From Bacteroidetes bacterium GWB2_32_14 (GTDB lineage Bacteria > Bacteroidota > Bacteroidia > Bacteroidales > UBA12077): a DNA stretch of 64,000 bases. A program made the position numbers and the translations under genes. Position 1 is the stretch's first letter; each line of letters opens with the position of its first letter. Shown piece by piece: positions 9,842 through 19,932 of the stretch. The notes below the pieces were generated by a model, which was given only the letters and a program-made list of their open reading frames with translations, did not search any database and was not told where the DNA came from. Location: assembly GCA_001768235.1 (NCBI GenBank), contig MENK01000001.1, positions 1 to 64,000 on the forward strand, read 5' to 3'.

Positions 9842-11179
9842 ATGAGATTAATTAAATACGTAATTCTATTTTCAATTCTGACTTTCGGTTCACGAATGCT
9901 ATTTGCTCAGGGCGGATACGAAGATTTACTTTTTACCGAAGTGGAAGTGGAAAATCCCGTGTATATGCCTGTGATTGGACTTGGTGCGGGATTTATTAAT
10001 TACTACGGAGAACTTGAAAACGATACAAAAAATATTTTACAGGGAACTCCAACGTTTCGTTTAAATTTGTATCAACCCCTTGGGAAAAAGCATTACATGA
10101 AAGGAAATATTAATGTTATATATGGTAAAATATCGGGATATGAACGTTCATTTGAAGATACCTCTAAAAACCTGAATTTTTCAGACGATATATTTACTAT
10201 TGGAGCAAACCTGGAATATAATTTTGGTAATATTTTTAAAGGAGATCGAAAAATAAGGCCCTTTTTATCATTAGGTGGTGAGTATATTACCTTCTCCACG
10301 ATGAATACTGATTTGGAAAATAGTGAAGGAGAATATATTTATTTACCCGATGGAACAATCCGTGTAGATGATGTAGTTGCTAAGCGAGATTATATTTACG
10401 AAACCAATTTTCAAACATTGAATCGTTTTGGAAGAGATAAACAAACAACATCTGTTATTGCTCTGGTTGGAGATGCAGGATTAGATTTTAAAATTACAAA
10501 TCGTGTTTCATTAAGATTAGCTGGTTCGTTACATTATACATTTACTGATGAAATTGACGATGTTAGCAACGAGAATACCAAAGGAAGAATTGGTGACAGT
10601 AAAAACGATATGTTTTCATTCACTTATGTTGCATTAAATCTTGACTTGTTTTCTGAAGCCAAAACTAAAATCATGGAAAGCTTATTCCTTGATGTTTCTG
10701 GCGATTTTGATTATACCATTATTGCAGATTCTGATAATGACGGGGTATTGGATTTAGCAGATAATTGTTTCAATACACCAGAAGGAATTGAAGTAGATTC
10801 TGTAGGTTGCCCGTTTGATGATGATAAAGACGGTGTTCCTAACTTTAAAGATAACGATTTAGCTTCTGTAACTAATGCTATTGTTGATGAAAACGGTGTT
10901 GAGTTAACCCCGGATCAAATTCTTGCCAATTTACTTCAGGATATTCAGGCTGTTATGAGAACCGATGCTTACATGATTCCTATTGGCCTGGGATGGTCGA
11001 AATATTCACAGATGTCGAATGTTGAAATTCCTGAAAAGTTCAAACCACTTGATATTGATAACGATGGGTATATTTCATTTGAAGAACTCTTGAAAGCCAT
11101 AAATAATTTCTTCGATTCCGATGGTGAGTTTAAACCTGACGATATTTACGAACTGAATGATTTCTTTTTTGCCCAGTAA
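9842..11179 (+). CDS. outer-membrane beta-barrel protein with calcium-binding repeats
   Basis: A 445-residue protein with a signal peptide ending near LFAQG. About 250 residues of outer-membrane barrel-like strands follow (GLGAGFINYYGE, YNFGNIFKG, FVALNLDLF-like alternation). Near residue 295 a thrombospondin-type-3-like calcium loop appears (DSDNDGVLDLADNC, then DDDKDGVPNFKDND). Near 400 there is an EF-hand (DIDNDGYISFEELLKAI). Barrels with such repeats usually continue into an OmpA domain; here that domain is absent and an EF-hand region takes its place. It is likely cotranscribed with the SPOR-domain gene before it. Confidence 0.75.
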   Translation: MRLIKYVILFSILTFGSRMLFAQGGYEDLLFTEVEVENPVYMPVIGLGAGFINYYGELENDTKNILQGTPTFRLNLYQPLGKKHYMKGNINVIYGKISGYERSFEDTSKNLNFSDDIFTIGANLEYNFGNIFKGDRKIRPFLSLGGEYITFSTMNTDLENSEGEYIYLPDGTIRVDDVVAKRDYIYETNFQTLNRFGRDKQTTSVIALVGDAGLDFKITNRVSLRLAGSLHYTFTDEIDDVSNENTKGRIGDSKNDMFSFTYVALNLDLFSEAKTKIMESLFLDVSGDFDYTIIADSDNDGVLDLADNCFNTPEGIEVDSVGCPFDDDKDGVPNFKDNDLASVTNAIVDENGVELTPDQILANLLQDIQAVMRTDAYMIPIGLGWSKYSQMSNVEIPEKFKPLDIDNDGYISFEELLKAINNFFDSDGEFKPDDIYELNDFFFAQ

Positions 11180-11633
11180 TATAGTCTAAACAGTTTAAGC
11201 ATAGAAAAAATGCAGGAATTTCGTACAGCATTTCTGTTCACCGCTACCAAAGTTTAAAACAGTTTCGTCCTAAAATAAGGTTACTAGTTTTTTTATAATC
11301 CTATAACAGGTTTACAAAAATATAAAATCCTAAAAAACTTTTTGTGGGATTAGGTTTAAAGTAGTTTTTCCATTTTCTGTAAGTTTTGTTTTTAAGGAAT
11401 GCAAATGACCTGTAAGGGAAAACACATTGTAATAAAATTGCAAATGTGTTTGCTAAATGTTAAAAAAGGAGCTTCTTTATCAATGCAGAATGTTTTATTT
11501 ACTATACTTCAGATTGATTTTTGCTAAATTTGCTATCAAATAATTTTTTGTGATCAATTATACAAACTTTTACCAAAAATAAATTCAGATTCAATATTCT
11601 TTTTAATACAGTAATTAATTAACTTCTTTTATC
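11180..11633. other. 454-base intergenic region
   Basis: No coding potential or RNA gene was recognised. The only element I can name is a TAnnTTTG-like -7 box (TAAATTTG, 11525-11532) about 100 bases before the ABC transporter gene, without a clear -33 partner. Confidence 0.4.
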
Positions 11634-12326
11634 GTGGAAATCATTAAAACAACTAATCTTTCCAGAAAGTACCTTAAAGGTACAATTGAAATACCTGCAT
11701 TATCAGGTATAAACATTACTATTCAGCATGGAGAATTTGTTTCTATTGTTGGTAAATCAGGTTCTGGAAAATCAACCCTGTTAAATATAATCGGAGGGCT
11801 CGATAAACCTGATAATGGCAATATTTTTTATGATGGTAAAGATTTAGCTCATTTCAAGAGATCTGAATTAGCATTTTACCGATGCCATGAAGTAGGAATG
11901 ATTTTCCAGTCATTTAATCTAATTCATCATTTAACAGCTGTTGGTAACATTTCGTTAGCTCTAACATTCGGAGGATTACCCAAAAAACTTCGGGTGGATA
12001 CATCTTACAACCTTTTAAAGTCGGTTGGAATGGAACACCGGTTAAATCACAAACCCAAAGAACTATCGGGTGGAGAAATGCAACGGGTAGCAATAGCCCG
12101 GGCACTTGCAAATAATCCAAAGATTTTACTTGCCGACGAACCTACAGGAAATCTTGATACTACAACTTCGAAAGAAATTATTTTATTATTACAAAGCCTG
12201 AACAAAGAAAAAGGGGTTACAATAATCATGGTTACCCACGACCTGGAAACTGCACAAAAAATATCGAACCGGGTTATCAAACTTAAAGACGGACAAATTA
12301 TTGATGGTTTAAATAATGAACTTTAA
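11634..12326 (+). CDS. ABC transporter ATP-binding protein (LolD/MacB type)
   Basis: A 230-residue ATPase with Walker A GKSGSGKSTLL (about residue 40), the Q-loop in MIFQSFNLIHHLTA, signature LSGGEMQRVAIARAL and Walker B ILLADEPTGNLD. This is the LolD/MacB/FtsE group, which powers mechanotransmission across the membrane rather than channel-type transport. GTG is used as start; no suitable ATG is nearby. The partner permease begins 3 bases after its stop codon, so the two form a transporter. Substrate unknown: macrolide or peptide efflux and lipoprotein handling are the usual roles. Confidence 0.93.
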   Translation: MEIIKTTNLSRKYLKGTIEIPALSGINITIQHGEFVSIVGKSGSGKSTLLNIIGGLDKPDNGNIFYDGKDLAHFKRSELAFYRCHEVGMIFQSFNLIHHLTAVGNISLALTFGGLPKKLRVDTSYNLLKSVGMEHRLNHKPKELSGGEMQRVAIARALANNPKILLADEPTGNLDTTTSKEIILLLQSLNKEKGVTIIMVTHDLETAQKISNRVIKLKDGQIIDGLNNEL

Positions 12327-12329
12327 ATT

Positions 12330-13736
12330 ATGAATATACTTGACTTACTAGACTTATCATTCTCAAATCTTTGGCGTACAAAAGTAAGAACAATTCTTAC
12401 CATAGTCGGGGTTATTGTTGGTATTGGTGCATTATCATCGATGGTTTCGTTTGGAACAGGAATGCAAAAAAACATTACCGACACTTTTGCAGCAAACGAT
12501 TTATTTACCAGTATTCGGGTTTTCCCGAAAAATGCTAATCCATACTCTCTTGCTTCTGGTAACATTGTACTTGAAAGCGAGCAGAACGAACTAACCCCGC
12601 TTAATGATTCTACCTTGAATATTATTCAAAATTTAAATAAGATTGAAATTGCATTTCCTGAAATTATGATTCCTGTAAAATTAAAATACAAGACCTTTCA
12701 GGCAAATGTGAACTTACAGGCTTTACCTGCAGCTATGGGCCAGTTTAAACCATACAGCAATTTACAATATGGAAGATTTTTCTCATCTGATTCTGCCTAT
12801 GAAGCAATTATTGATACACGAACGCTTAAAAAAATGAATCTTGTACTGCAGGAAAGCCAGGGCAATATTTCGTTATCGGCCGAAGATTCTGCAAAAGGTT
12901 GTATATTAGTACATCCCGACTCTGTTTTAGGAACGACATATACTATTTTTTCGGCCGCGCAGGGATTATCAACTATGAATCCCCCGGGTATCGGGGTATC
13001 CTCTTTCTCTTTGGGACAACCAAAAACAAAAGTTAAAATAGTTGGAATCCTTGATAACAACTCTGATTTTTCACCAACAAATTTTAGCGGAGGCATAATT
13101 ATTCCTGCTAAAACATCATATTCAATTCCTCAACTTGGTTTCTCATCGGTTTGGGATTTGTTATCACCAAATAAACAAAAGAATAAGTACAATTCTTTTT
13201 ATGTGCGGGTAAAAGGCATAAATGATGTTGACAAGATGAGTGCCGAGATAAAAGCATTGGGATTCAGCACTTTTTCAATAGCAGATCAATTGAAAGAGAT
13301 AAAACGTAATTTTTTAATTATGGATGGTATTTTGGGAGCCATTGGAACTATTGCCTTATTTGTAGCAGCATTAGGCATTATAAACACCATGTTGATGTCG
13401 ATTCTTGAACGAACGCGGGAAATAGGAATTATGAAATCGATTGGCGGAGCTGAAAGAGATATACGCCGGATTTTTATGATCGAGGCTTCGTTTATTGGTC
13501 TTATCGGTGGGATTTTTGGACTTATACTGGGTTACGGAGTAACACGCCTTGCAAATATTGTTATAAACGCTCAGTTAGCCCCTTTAGGTGAAAAAAATAT
13601 AGATTTGTTTTATTTCTCATGGGAGATTATTTTGGGTTCAATGATATTTGCAGTTTTGGTAAGCTTGTTGGCTGGTATTTACCCCGCATACAGGGCTGCA
13701 AGAATCGATCCCGTAAAAGCACTCCGCCATGATTAG
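12330..13736 (+). CDS. ABC transporter permease (MacB/FtsX family)
   Basis: A 468-residue permease. An N-terminal membrane helix (about 20-42, TILTIVGVIVGIGALSSMVSF) is followed by a large periplasmic MacB-type domain (about 45-330). Three C-terminal helices form the FtsX domain, with the typical ERTREIGIMKSIGG coupling motif and the closing GIYPAYRAARIDPVKALR. It pairs with the ATPase directly upstream. The stand-alone pair and the FtsX topology point to a mechanotransmission ABC system; no MacA-like adaptor is next to it. Confidence 0.93.
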   Translation: MNILDLLDLSFSNLWRTKVRTILTIVGVIVGIGALSSMVSFGTGMQKNITDTFAANDLFTSIRVFPKNANPYSLASGNIVLESEQNELTPLNDSTLNIIQNLNKIEIAFPEIMIPVKLKYKTFQANVNLQALPAAMGQFKPYSNLQYGRFFSSDSAYEAIIDTRTLKKMNLVLQESQGNISLSAEDSAKGCILVHPDSVLGTTYTIFSAAQGLSTMNPPGIGVSSFSLGQPKTKVKIVGILDNNSDFSPTNFSGGIIIPAKTSYSIPQLGFSSVWDLLSPNKQKNKYNSFYVRVKGINDVDKMSAEIKALGFSTFSIADQLKEIKRNFLIMDGILGAIGTIALFVAALGIINTMLMSILERTREIGIMKSIGGAERDIRRIFMIEASFIGLIGGIFGLILGYGVTRLANIVINAQLAPLGEKNIDLFYFSWEIILGSMIFAVLVSLLAGIYPAYRAARIDPVKALRHD

Positions 13737-13830
13737 GATGCTTTCTTTAAATAAGATATCTGAAACTAAATCAATTTATTGTAAAAGGCATTGAAAATAT
13801 CCATTAAGCCTAAAAAGCTATTCATATAAA

Positions 13831-13864
13831 AAAAAGCAGCCAGAATTAATGGCTGCTTTTTTTA
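13831..13864. terminator. bidirectional terminator between convergent genes
   Basis: AAGCAGCCA and TGGCTGCTT pair around a short GAATTAA-type loop, with a run of A before and a run of T after. It can therefore end transcription of both the ABC permease gene (+) and the DUF1573 gene (-). Confidence 0.85.
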
Positions 13865-13878
13865 ATACGAAATAATAA

Positions 13879-14961
13879 TTATTCAATAATTTCTGCACTA
13901 ATCATCAGGCGTATATTTGAATTTCCAGGATCATTAGTAATAACATATATTGATTTACGTTGAACACCTTTTCTCCCACCCGGAGAAAAAATTGCTTTAA
14001 ACGAGCTGCTTTCGCCTGGTTTTAATGTTGTTTTTTCCGGTTCAACTGTTGTACACCCACAGGTTGACTTAATTTTACGTATTATTAAATCGCTTTTTCC
14101 TGTATTTTTAAACTTAAATAAATGTTCAACTTTTTCATCACCTTTAATCTTTCCAAACTCATGTGATGTCTTATCGAATTCTATTTTAGGAGCATTTTTC
14201 AACTGCTCCGGGGTAAAGTTTGAAAAATCTTCCTTAACATTAGCGCTTATAGTAATTACACTGTTATTAGGACTTTGATCATTAATTAAGACCTTAACTT
14301 TATCTGTAATAAAATCCCAATCGTTAACACGTTTGGCATCGTATTCACCAATTATATATCCTTTCTCTCCGGGTTTTAAAACTGCAGGAACAGGTGTTAG
14401 TTTTAAATATGATGGAGCATTTTCGAAAGTAACTTTCATGTCTGTTTTCGATGAATTAAAAATCTTCAGGGTATCTTTCTTAACTGTATTAACATAAACC
14501 GTTACAAAAGAAAAATGAGTTGTTTCAAGCCTTAATTCACCAATTGTTTTTGGATAAATATCTTCAACCGTTTTTTCCCTGGCAATAACTTCGCCTGTAA
14601 TTCTTAAAGTAATCCTGGAATTTATAGCGTTCGATTCAACTGTAATGCTTTTATTAAAATCTCCCGGCCTGTTTTTAGGATCAAACACAGCGTTTACAAA
14701 ACCTTTTTCACCGGGCATTATCGGTTTTTCTGTCCATGATGGGGATGTACACCCGCAAGATGCTTTTACACTGTTTATTATTAAAGGGCTTTCACCAGTA
14801 TTTGTAAAAACAAACTTGTATTCAACTGTACCCTGATCTTCTTTAAATTTCCCGAAATCGTGGGTTTCTTTTTCAAACGATATGGCTGCTGATTTTTGTT
14901 GTGCATTGGTAACACATATTGTAAGCAAACCCAATAATAGTGTTAAAAATATTCTTTTCAT
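13879..14961 (-). CDS. exported DUF1573 tandem-domain protein
   Basis: A 360-residue protein with a cleavable signal peptide (ends near TNAQQ). Two DUF1573 immunoglobulin-like domains lie at about 25-125 and 255-355, each with the family motif (SVKASCGCTSPSW and KSTCGCTTVEPEK) and the HDFGK/HEFGKIK lead-in; a third, degenerate beta-domain lies between them. Such proteins are ASPM/SPD-2/Hydin-like and very common in Bacteroidota, but have no established function. The protein is presumably periplasmic. Single gene on the minus strand with a terminator directly downstream. Confidence 0.85.
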   Translation of the reverse strand: MKRIFLTLLLGLLTICVTNAQQKSAAISFEKETHDFGKFKEDQGTVEYKFVFTNTGESPLIINSVKASCGCTSPSWTEKPIMPGEKGFVNAVFDPKNRPGDFNKSITVESNAINSRITLRITGEVIAREKTVEDIYPKTIGELRLETTHFSFVTVYVNTVKKDTLKIFNSSKTDMKVTFENAPSYLKLTPVPAVLKPGEKGYIIGEYDAKRVNDWDFITDKVKVLINDQSPNNSVITISANVKEDFSNFTPEQLKNAPKIEFDKTSHEFGKIKGDEKVEHLFKFKNTGKSDLIIRKIKSTCGCTTVEPEKTTLKPGESSSFKAIFSPGGRKGVQRKSIYVITNDPGNSNIRLMISAEIIE

Positions 14962-15112
14962 TGCTCTATATTTTAATTAAAACAAAATTTTAACCAACTT
15001 TAACAAAGGTAAAAATAAAATTATAGATTAGATTATCATTAACAATCTTTAACTTTTAGTAATATTGTGTTTAATTCATGCGGGTAATCAAACAAAAAAT
15101 ATACAATAAAGT

Positions 15113-18100
15113 TTGAAAAATTATTCTTTTACAATACTCGGTTTTTACCTGATGTTCCTGTTCACACAAGAAGCAAACGCCCAGTTTTACAATGGGCATC
15201 AAATGGATTTTGGTAAAAACAGGGTTCAGTATTCTGATTTTTACTGGTCGTTTTTAAAATACGATAAATACGATATTTATTTTTATGAAGATGGGGAAGA
15301 TATTGCAAAATTCACCGGGGATTATGTAAATGATGAAATTCAAAAACTAGAGCAAAGACTAAATCATAAATTAAATAAACGTTTGATTTTTACAGTTTAT
15401 AATAAATTTTCTGATTTTAAACAAAGTAATATAGGACTGGTTACAGGGAAAGAAGAATTCAATACAGGAGGAATAACAAAAATTAAAAACAATAAGGTTA
15501 GCCTGTTTTTCCAGGGCAATCATCTTGAATATGAAAAGCAGGTTCGCGAATCCATTGCAGAAGTAATTATTATGGAAATGTTGTATGGAACCAAATTTAG
15601 CGAAAACCTTTCTGCGTCAAGCATGCTAAATATTCCTGATTGGTTTTTAAAAGGATTAAGTTCCTATTTATCTGATGATTGGAATATAGATATTGAAAAC
15701 AGGGTTAAAGACGGTATCCAGGCTAATTCGTATAAAAAGTTCAATCACATTACCGGTGATGATGCAATATATGCCGGGCATTCTTTTTGGAAATACCTGA
15801 ACGACTATTATGGAAATACTGTAATTACCGATATAATTTATTTAACTCGTATTCATAAAAATGTAAACAGGGCATTATACCAGGTATTAGGCATACATTT
15901 TAAAGATTTAACACTACAATGGTTCAATTATTATTCAAATTACTATGCCAACGATATTTTCAGAACCGATTCATTACAAACTAATCATTCGATAATAAAA
16001 AAACCTAAACGAACACGGGTATATTACCATGCAAAAATAAGCCCCTGTGGAAATTATATCGCGTATGTTTCGAACGAACTTGGACAATATAAAATCTGGA
16101 TTTATGATTCTGAATCAGAAAAAACCAAAGTTATTAAAAAAGAAGGTTACAGTATCAGGCAAATTAACGACTATACGTATCCAATAATTGAATGGCATCC
16201 AAGCGGCAAATACCTGACATTAATTTCAGAAAAAAACGGAGGTTTAAAACTCACCCAATATTCACTTGGCGATAAAAATTTCATAGAACGTAATCTCTTG
16301 TATTTCGATAAAATACTGGATTTCTCGTACTCTTCTGATGCATCAAAAATGGTTTTTTCTGCTGTTAAAAAAGGAAACACTGATATTTTTGTTTACGACA
16401 TAGCTTCATCATCGAGCGAACAAATAACAAGCGATATTGCTGATGATTTTAATCCTTCATTTGTACAAAATGACACGAAAATTCTGTTTTCATCAAACAG
16501 GTTAAATGACACATTAAACCCAAAATACACTCCCAATACATATTCAAATCATTTTGATTTTTATATCTATAATTACAAATCGAAAGATGATTTGCTAACG
16601 AATCTTACAAATACACCATACAGTAATGAAATCAGTGCTTTTGAAATAGGCTCAAACCAATATACCTATTTAAATGACAAAAACGGAATAAGAAATTTAT
16701 ACATTGGAAATTACGATAGTACAATAAGTTTTATCGACACTGCAATACATTATCAATATTTTTTAAACGAAAAAGCATTAACCAACAAATCAAGAAATAT
16801 CCTTGAGCATCATATTAACGGGGAAAAAACAAAACAACTGCAATTAAGTTATAGCAACAAATTGTATAATATAGATATAAAAGAAAACTTTCTTTCAGAA
16901 AAACTATCAGATCAGAATCTTCCGCAAACAACCTATCAGAAAATATTAAACAAAGATTTTGAAAACGAAGAAAAAAAATCTTTAATAAATAATAAAACAT
17001 CAACGTTTGATTCGATTTATATTTTTTCTGATGAAGAAAATTACGTTGATATTAACAATTATATTTTTGAAATAGAAAAACCATATTTTCCTTTCAAATA
17101 CCAAAACATTCCAATTGATACAACAAACTTAAAAAGCCAAACATCAAAAATACAGATTTATCAACGCACATTTTTTATAGATCATTTTGTAAGTCAGGTT
17201 GATTTCAGTTTCTTAAACTCTTCGTACCAGGCATTTACCGGCGGAGCGGTTTACTTTAACCCCGGATTAAATGCTTTACTTAAAATTGGTGCTTTCGACC
17301 TGTTAGAAGATTATAAAATTATTGCAGGAGTGCGATTCTCAGCCGATTTTAATAGCAATGAATACCTTGTTAGTCTTGAGAATCTTAAGAAAAAAGTAGA
17401 TGAACAAATTGTTTTTCATCGACAGAATTTTGAAAATCCTACTGACACGTTTATTACAAAAACACTTACACACAAACTGATGTATGTAAGAAATATGCCC
17501 TTCAATCAGGTTTCTGGAATTAAGGGTACAATAACAGCGCGTCACGATAAGCTGACATATTTATCGACCGATAGAATCAGTTTACAAAAAAAGGACAATC
17601 ACAAAATCTGGGCTGGATTAAAACTGGAATATATTTTCGATAACACCATTAGCACAGGAGTGAATCTGTATAATGGAACACGATATAAGATATTTGCAGA
17701 ATATTATAATCAGGTAAATAAATCGGAAACTGACTTATATGTTGTCGGGGTCGATTTCAGGCATTACCAAAAAATTCATCGTGATTTAATATTTGCAAGC
17801 CGTTTTGCAGCAAGTACATCTTTTGGCAAAAACAAATTGATCTATTACTTGGGGGGTGTTGATAACTGGACAAACTTTTCAGCAAACACACCTAGTTTTA
17901 TACCTCTTAGCGAAATACCTATTGATGAAAATGAAACGTATGCTTTTCAGTCGGTTGCCACTAACATGCGAGGATTTCCACAGAATATAAGAAACGGGAA
18001 CAGCTTTGCTCTTATAAATACCGAACTAAGATGGCCTATTGTTAAGTACTTTTCGGGTTATCCTGTAAACTCAGCTTTTTGGTCAAACATGCAGCTAATC

Positions 18101-18358
18101 GGTTTTTTTGATGTTGGAACAGCCTGGAGCGGTTTAACTCCATACTCTGAAGAAAATGCTTATGACAAAAAAGTTGTGCATAATAAGCCTATAACAATTA
18201 TTATCGATACAGAAAAAGAACCCATAGTTGCGGGATATGGTTTTGGAGCCAGGATTATGGTTTTCGGTTATTTTATGCGGTTCGACTGGGCATGGGGAAT
18301 TGAAAATGCGGAAATAATGCCGCGTATTTTTTATTTTTCGTTAAATTTAGATTTTTAA
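15113..18358 (+). CDS. giant propeller and outer-membrane-barrel protein with a degenerate peptidase-like domain
   Basis: A 1081-residue exported protein (signal peptide ends at EANAQ; TTG start chosen because it gives this signal peptide directly). Residues about 45-290 resemble the peptidase-MA-like domain, including IPDWFLKGLSSYLSDDW, but the zinc-binding HExxH is replaced by an IIMEM sequence, so catalysis is unlikely. A TolB-like beta-propeller follows (about 300-520: ISPCGNYIAYVSNELGQYKIWIYD, ASKMVFSAVKKGNTDIFVYD). The last 350 residues look like a BamA/TamA-type surface-antigen barrel (GFGARIMVFGYFMRFDWAWG, C-terminal FSLNLDF). It probably sits in the outer membrane with the propeller in the periplasm; role unknown. 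Confidence 0.75.
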   Translation: MKNYSFTILGFYLMFLFTQEANAQFYNGHQMDFGKNRVQYSDFYWSFLKYDKYDIYFYEDGEDIAKFTGDYVNDEIQKLEQRLNHKLNKRLIFTVYNKFSDFKQSNIGLVTGKEEFNTGGITKIKNNKVSLFFQGNHLEYEKQVRESIAEVIIMEMLYGTKFSENLSASSMLNIPDWFLKGLSSYLSDDWNIDIENRVKDGIQANSYKKFNHITGDDAIYAGHSFWKYLNDYYGNTVITDIIYLTRIHKNVNRALYQVLGIHFKDLTLQWFNYYSNYYANDIFRTDSLQTNHSIIKKPKRTRVYYHAKISPCGNYIAYVSNELGQYKIWIYDSESEKTKVIKKEGYSIRQINDYTYPIIEWHPSGKYLTLISEKNGGLKLTQYSLGDKNFIERNLLYFDKILDFSYSSDASKMVFSAVKKGNTDIFVYDIASSSSEQITSDIADDFNPSFVQNDTKILFSSNRLNDTLNPKYTPNTYSNHFDFYIYNYKSKDDLLTNLTNTPYSNEISAFEIGSNQYTYLNDKNGIRNLYIGNYDSTISFIDTAIHYQYFLNEKALTNKSRNILEHHINGEKTKQLQLSYSNKLYNIDIKENFLSEKLSDQNLPQTTYQKILNKDFENEEKKSLINNKTSTFDSIYIFSDEENYVDINNYIFEIEKPYFPFKYQNIPIDTTNLKSQTSKIQIYQRTFFIDHFVSQVDFSFLNSSYQAFTGGAVYFNPGLNALLKIGAFDLLEDYKIIAGVRFSADFNSNEYLVSLENLKKKVDEQIVFHRQNFENPTDTFITKTLTHKLMYVRNMPFNQVSGIKGTITARHDKLTYLSTDRISLQKKDNHKIWAGLKLEYIFDNTISTGVNLYNGTRYKIFAEYYNQVNKSETDLYVVGVDFRHYQKIHRDLIFASRFAASTSFGKNKLIYYLGGVDNWTNFSANTPSFIPLSEIPIDENETYAFQSVATNMRGFPQNIRNGNSFALINTELRWPIVKYFSGYPVNSAFWSNMQLIGFFDVGTAWSGLTPYSEENAYDKKVVHNKPITIIIDTEKEPIVAGYGFGARIMVFGYFMRFDWAWGIENAEIMPRIFYFSLNLDF

Positions 18359-18368
18359 AAACTGGAAT

Positions 18369-18737
18369 ATGAGCATAAATGAATTGGTTCTTTTAATAAT
18401 TATTGGCTTGTTTGCAGGGTTTGTTGGCGGAGCTTTAGGATTAGGCGGAGGAATTATTATTGTTCCCGCATTGGTATTTATCATGGGTTTTACTCAACAC
18501 CAGGCACAAGGTACAAGTCTCGCGGCTTTGCTTTTACCTGTAGGTATCTTTGCTGTAATTCATTACGCAAAACATAATTATATCGACTATAAGTTTGCAG
18601 CTATATTGATTGTTGCATCTATACTTGGAAGTTACCTGGGTTCTTTAGTCTCGACTTATTTACCTGAAAAAACACTAAAAACAATTTTCGGAATTTTCAT
18701 GTTGCTGATTTCATTAAAAATGATTTTTAATAAATAA
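18369..18737 (+). CDS. half-length TauE/SafE family membrane transporter
   Basis: A 122-residue membrane protein with the N-terminal signature of the TauE/SafE anion exporters (GLFAGFVGGALGLGGGIIIVPAL, then QGTSLAALLLPVG) and about four transmembrane helices. Typical family members are 240-270 residues and contain two such repeats; this is one repeat with its own start and stop codons, so it may work as a homodimer. No second half lies nearby. The M20 amidohydrolase gene starts four bases downstream. Substrate is probably a small sulfur- or carbon-containing anion, but unknown. Confidence 0.8.
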   Translation: MSINELVLLIIIGLFAGFVGGALGLGGGIIIVPALVFIMGFTQHQAQGTSLAALLLPVGIFAVIHYAKHNYIDYKFAAILIVASILGSYLGSLVSTYLPEKTLKTIFGIFMLLISLKMIFNK

Positions 18738-18741
18738 ATGT

Positions 18742-19932
18742 ATGGATATAAAAGAAAAAATATCGATACTCACGGACAAATATTTTCAAAAAGCAGTTGA
18801 AATAAGGCAATACCTGCATAAACATCCCGAATTGTCATTTCATGAAAACGAGACATCAAAATATATATCCGATGTTCTTACATTAAATGGAATAGCATAT
18901 AAGAAAGGAATGGCAAAAACAGGTATTACAGGAATTATTGAAGGGAAAAATCCACTAAAAAAATGCATTGCTTTAAGAGCCGATATGGATGCCCTGCCTA
19001 TTGAAGAAAAAAACGACATTCCATTTAAATCCATTAATAATGGAGTAATGCATGCCTGTGGTCACGATGCTCATACAGCATCATTGCTTGGAGTAATTTT
19101 AATTCTTAATGACCTTAAAAATGATTTTGAAGGAACGATAAAATTTATTTTTCAACCGGCAGAAGAGAAACTTCCGGGCGGTGCCAAAGCTATGATTGAA
19201 GAAGGTATTCTCAAAGACCCTGTCCCTGACCTGATTCTTGCTCAACATGTATATCCTGAATTAGAATCAGGTAAATTGGGTTTTAAAGCAGGTAACTACA
19301 TGGCATCAAGCGATGAAATTTATATCACAGTTAAAGGAAAAGGCGGGCATGCTGCAATTCCTGATAAGATTGACAATACGGTTTTGATTGCTTCAAAACT
19401 AATTGTCGAGATGCAACAAATCTCTAGTACCCTATCTCCATCAGACATTCCAACGGTTCTTTCGTTTGGTAAAGTTATTGCCAATGGAGCAACAAATGTA
19501 ATTCCTGACGAAGTTAACATTGAAGGCACTTTCCGAACAATGAATGAGAATTGGAGAAGTAAAGCTCATGAATTAATTCAACAAACTGCTACCGAAATAG
19601 CACAAAAGCATACTATTTCGATTGATGTTAGTATTCTAAAAGGATATCCGGTACTTATAAATCACGAAGAATTTACGAATAAAGCAATTAAACTTGCGGA
19701 AGAACTTCTGGGAAAAGAAAATGTAAAGCCACTTGAATTCAGAATGACTTCTGAAGATTTTGCATATTACTCCCAACATATACCTGCAGTTTTCTATAGA
19801 TTAGGTATTACAAAACCCGGAGCAACATCTTTTTATCCATTACACTCGCCCAATTTTACTATTTACGAAGAATCTATAAAAACAGGAATGTCAGCAATGG
19901 CTTACCTTGCAGTTCAATTTTTAAAATCATAG
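18742..19932 (+). CDS. M20-family amidohydrolase (N-acyl amino acid / hippurate hydrolase type)
   Basis: A 396-residue metallopeptidase-family amidohydrolase. Metal-binding motifs are intact: ALRADMDALPIEE (about residue 75), HACGHDAHTAS (about 102) and the PAEEKLPGGAKAMIEEG glutamate pair. A dimerisation domain (about 185-300) separates the two halves of the catalytic domain, which ends with the MTSEDFAYYSQ and LHSPNF histidine region. Enzymes of this group remove acyl groups from amino acids or open N-acetyl-diaminopimelate. No signal peptide, so cytoplasmic. Closely linked to the TauE-like gene upstream. Confidence 0.9.
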   Translation: MDIKEKISILTDKYFQKAVEIRQYLHKHPELSFHENETSKYISDVLTLNGIAYKKGMAKTGITGIIEGKNPLKKCIALRADMDALPIEEKNDIPFKSINNGVMHACGHDAHTASLLGVILILNDLKNDFEGTIKFIFQPAEEKLPGGAKAMIEEGILKDPVPDLILAQHVYPELESGKLGFKAGNYMASSDEIYITVKGKGGHAAIPDKIDNTVLIASKLIVEMQQISSTLSPSDIPTVLSFGKVIANGATNVIPDEVNIEGTFRTMNENWRSKAHELIQQTATEIAQKHTISIDVSILKGYPVLINHEEFTNKAIKLAEELLGKENVKPLEFRMTSEDFAYYSQHIPAVFYRLGITKPGATSFYPLHSPNFTIYEESIKTGMSAMAYLAVQFLKS

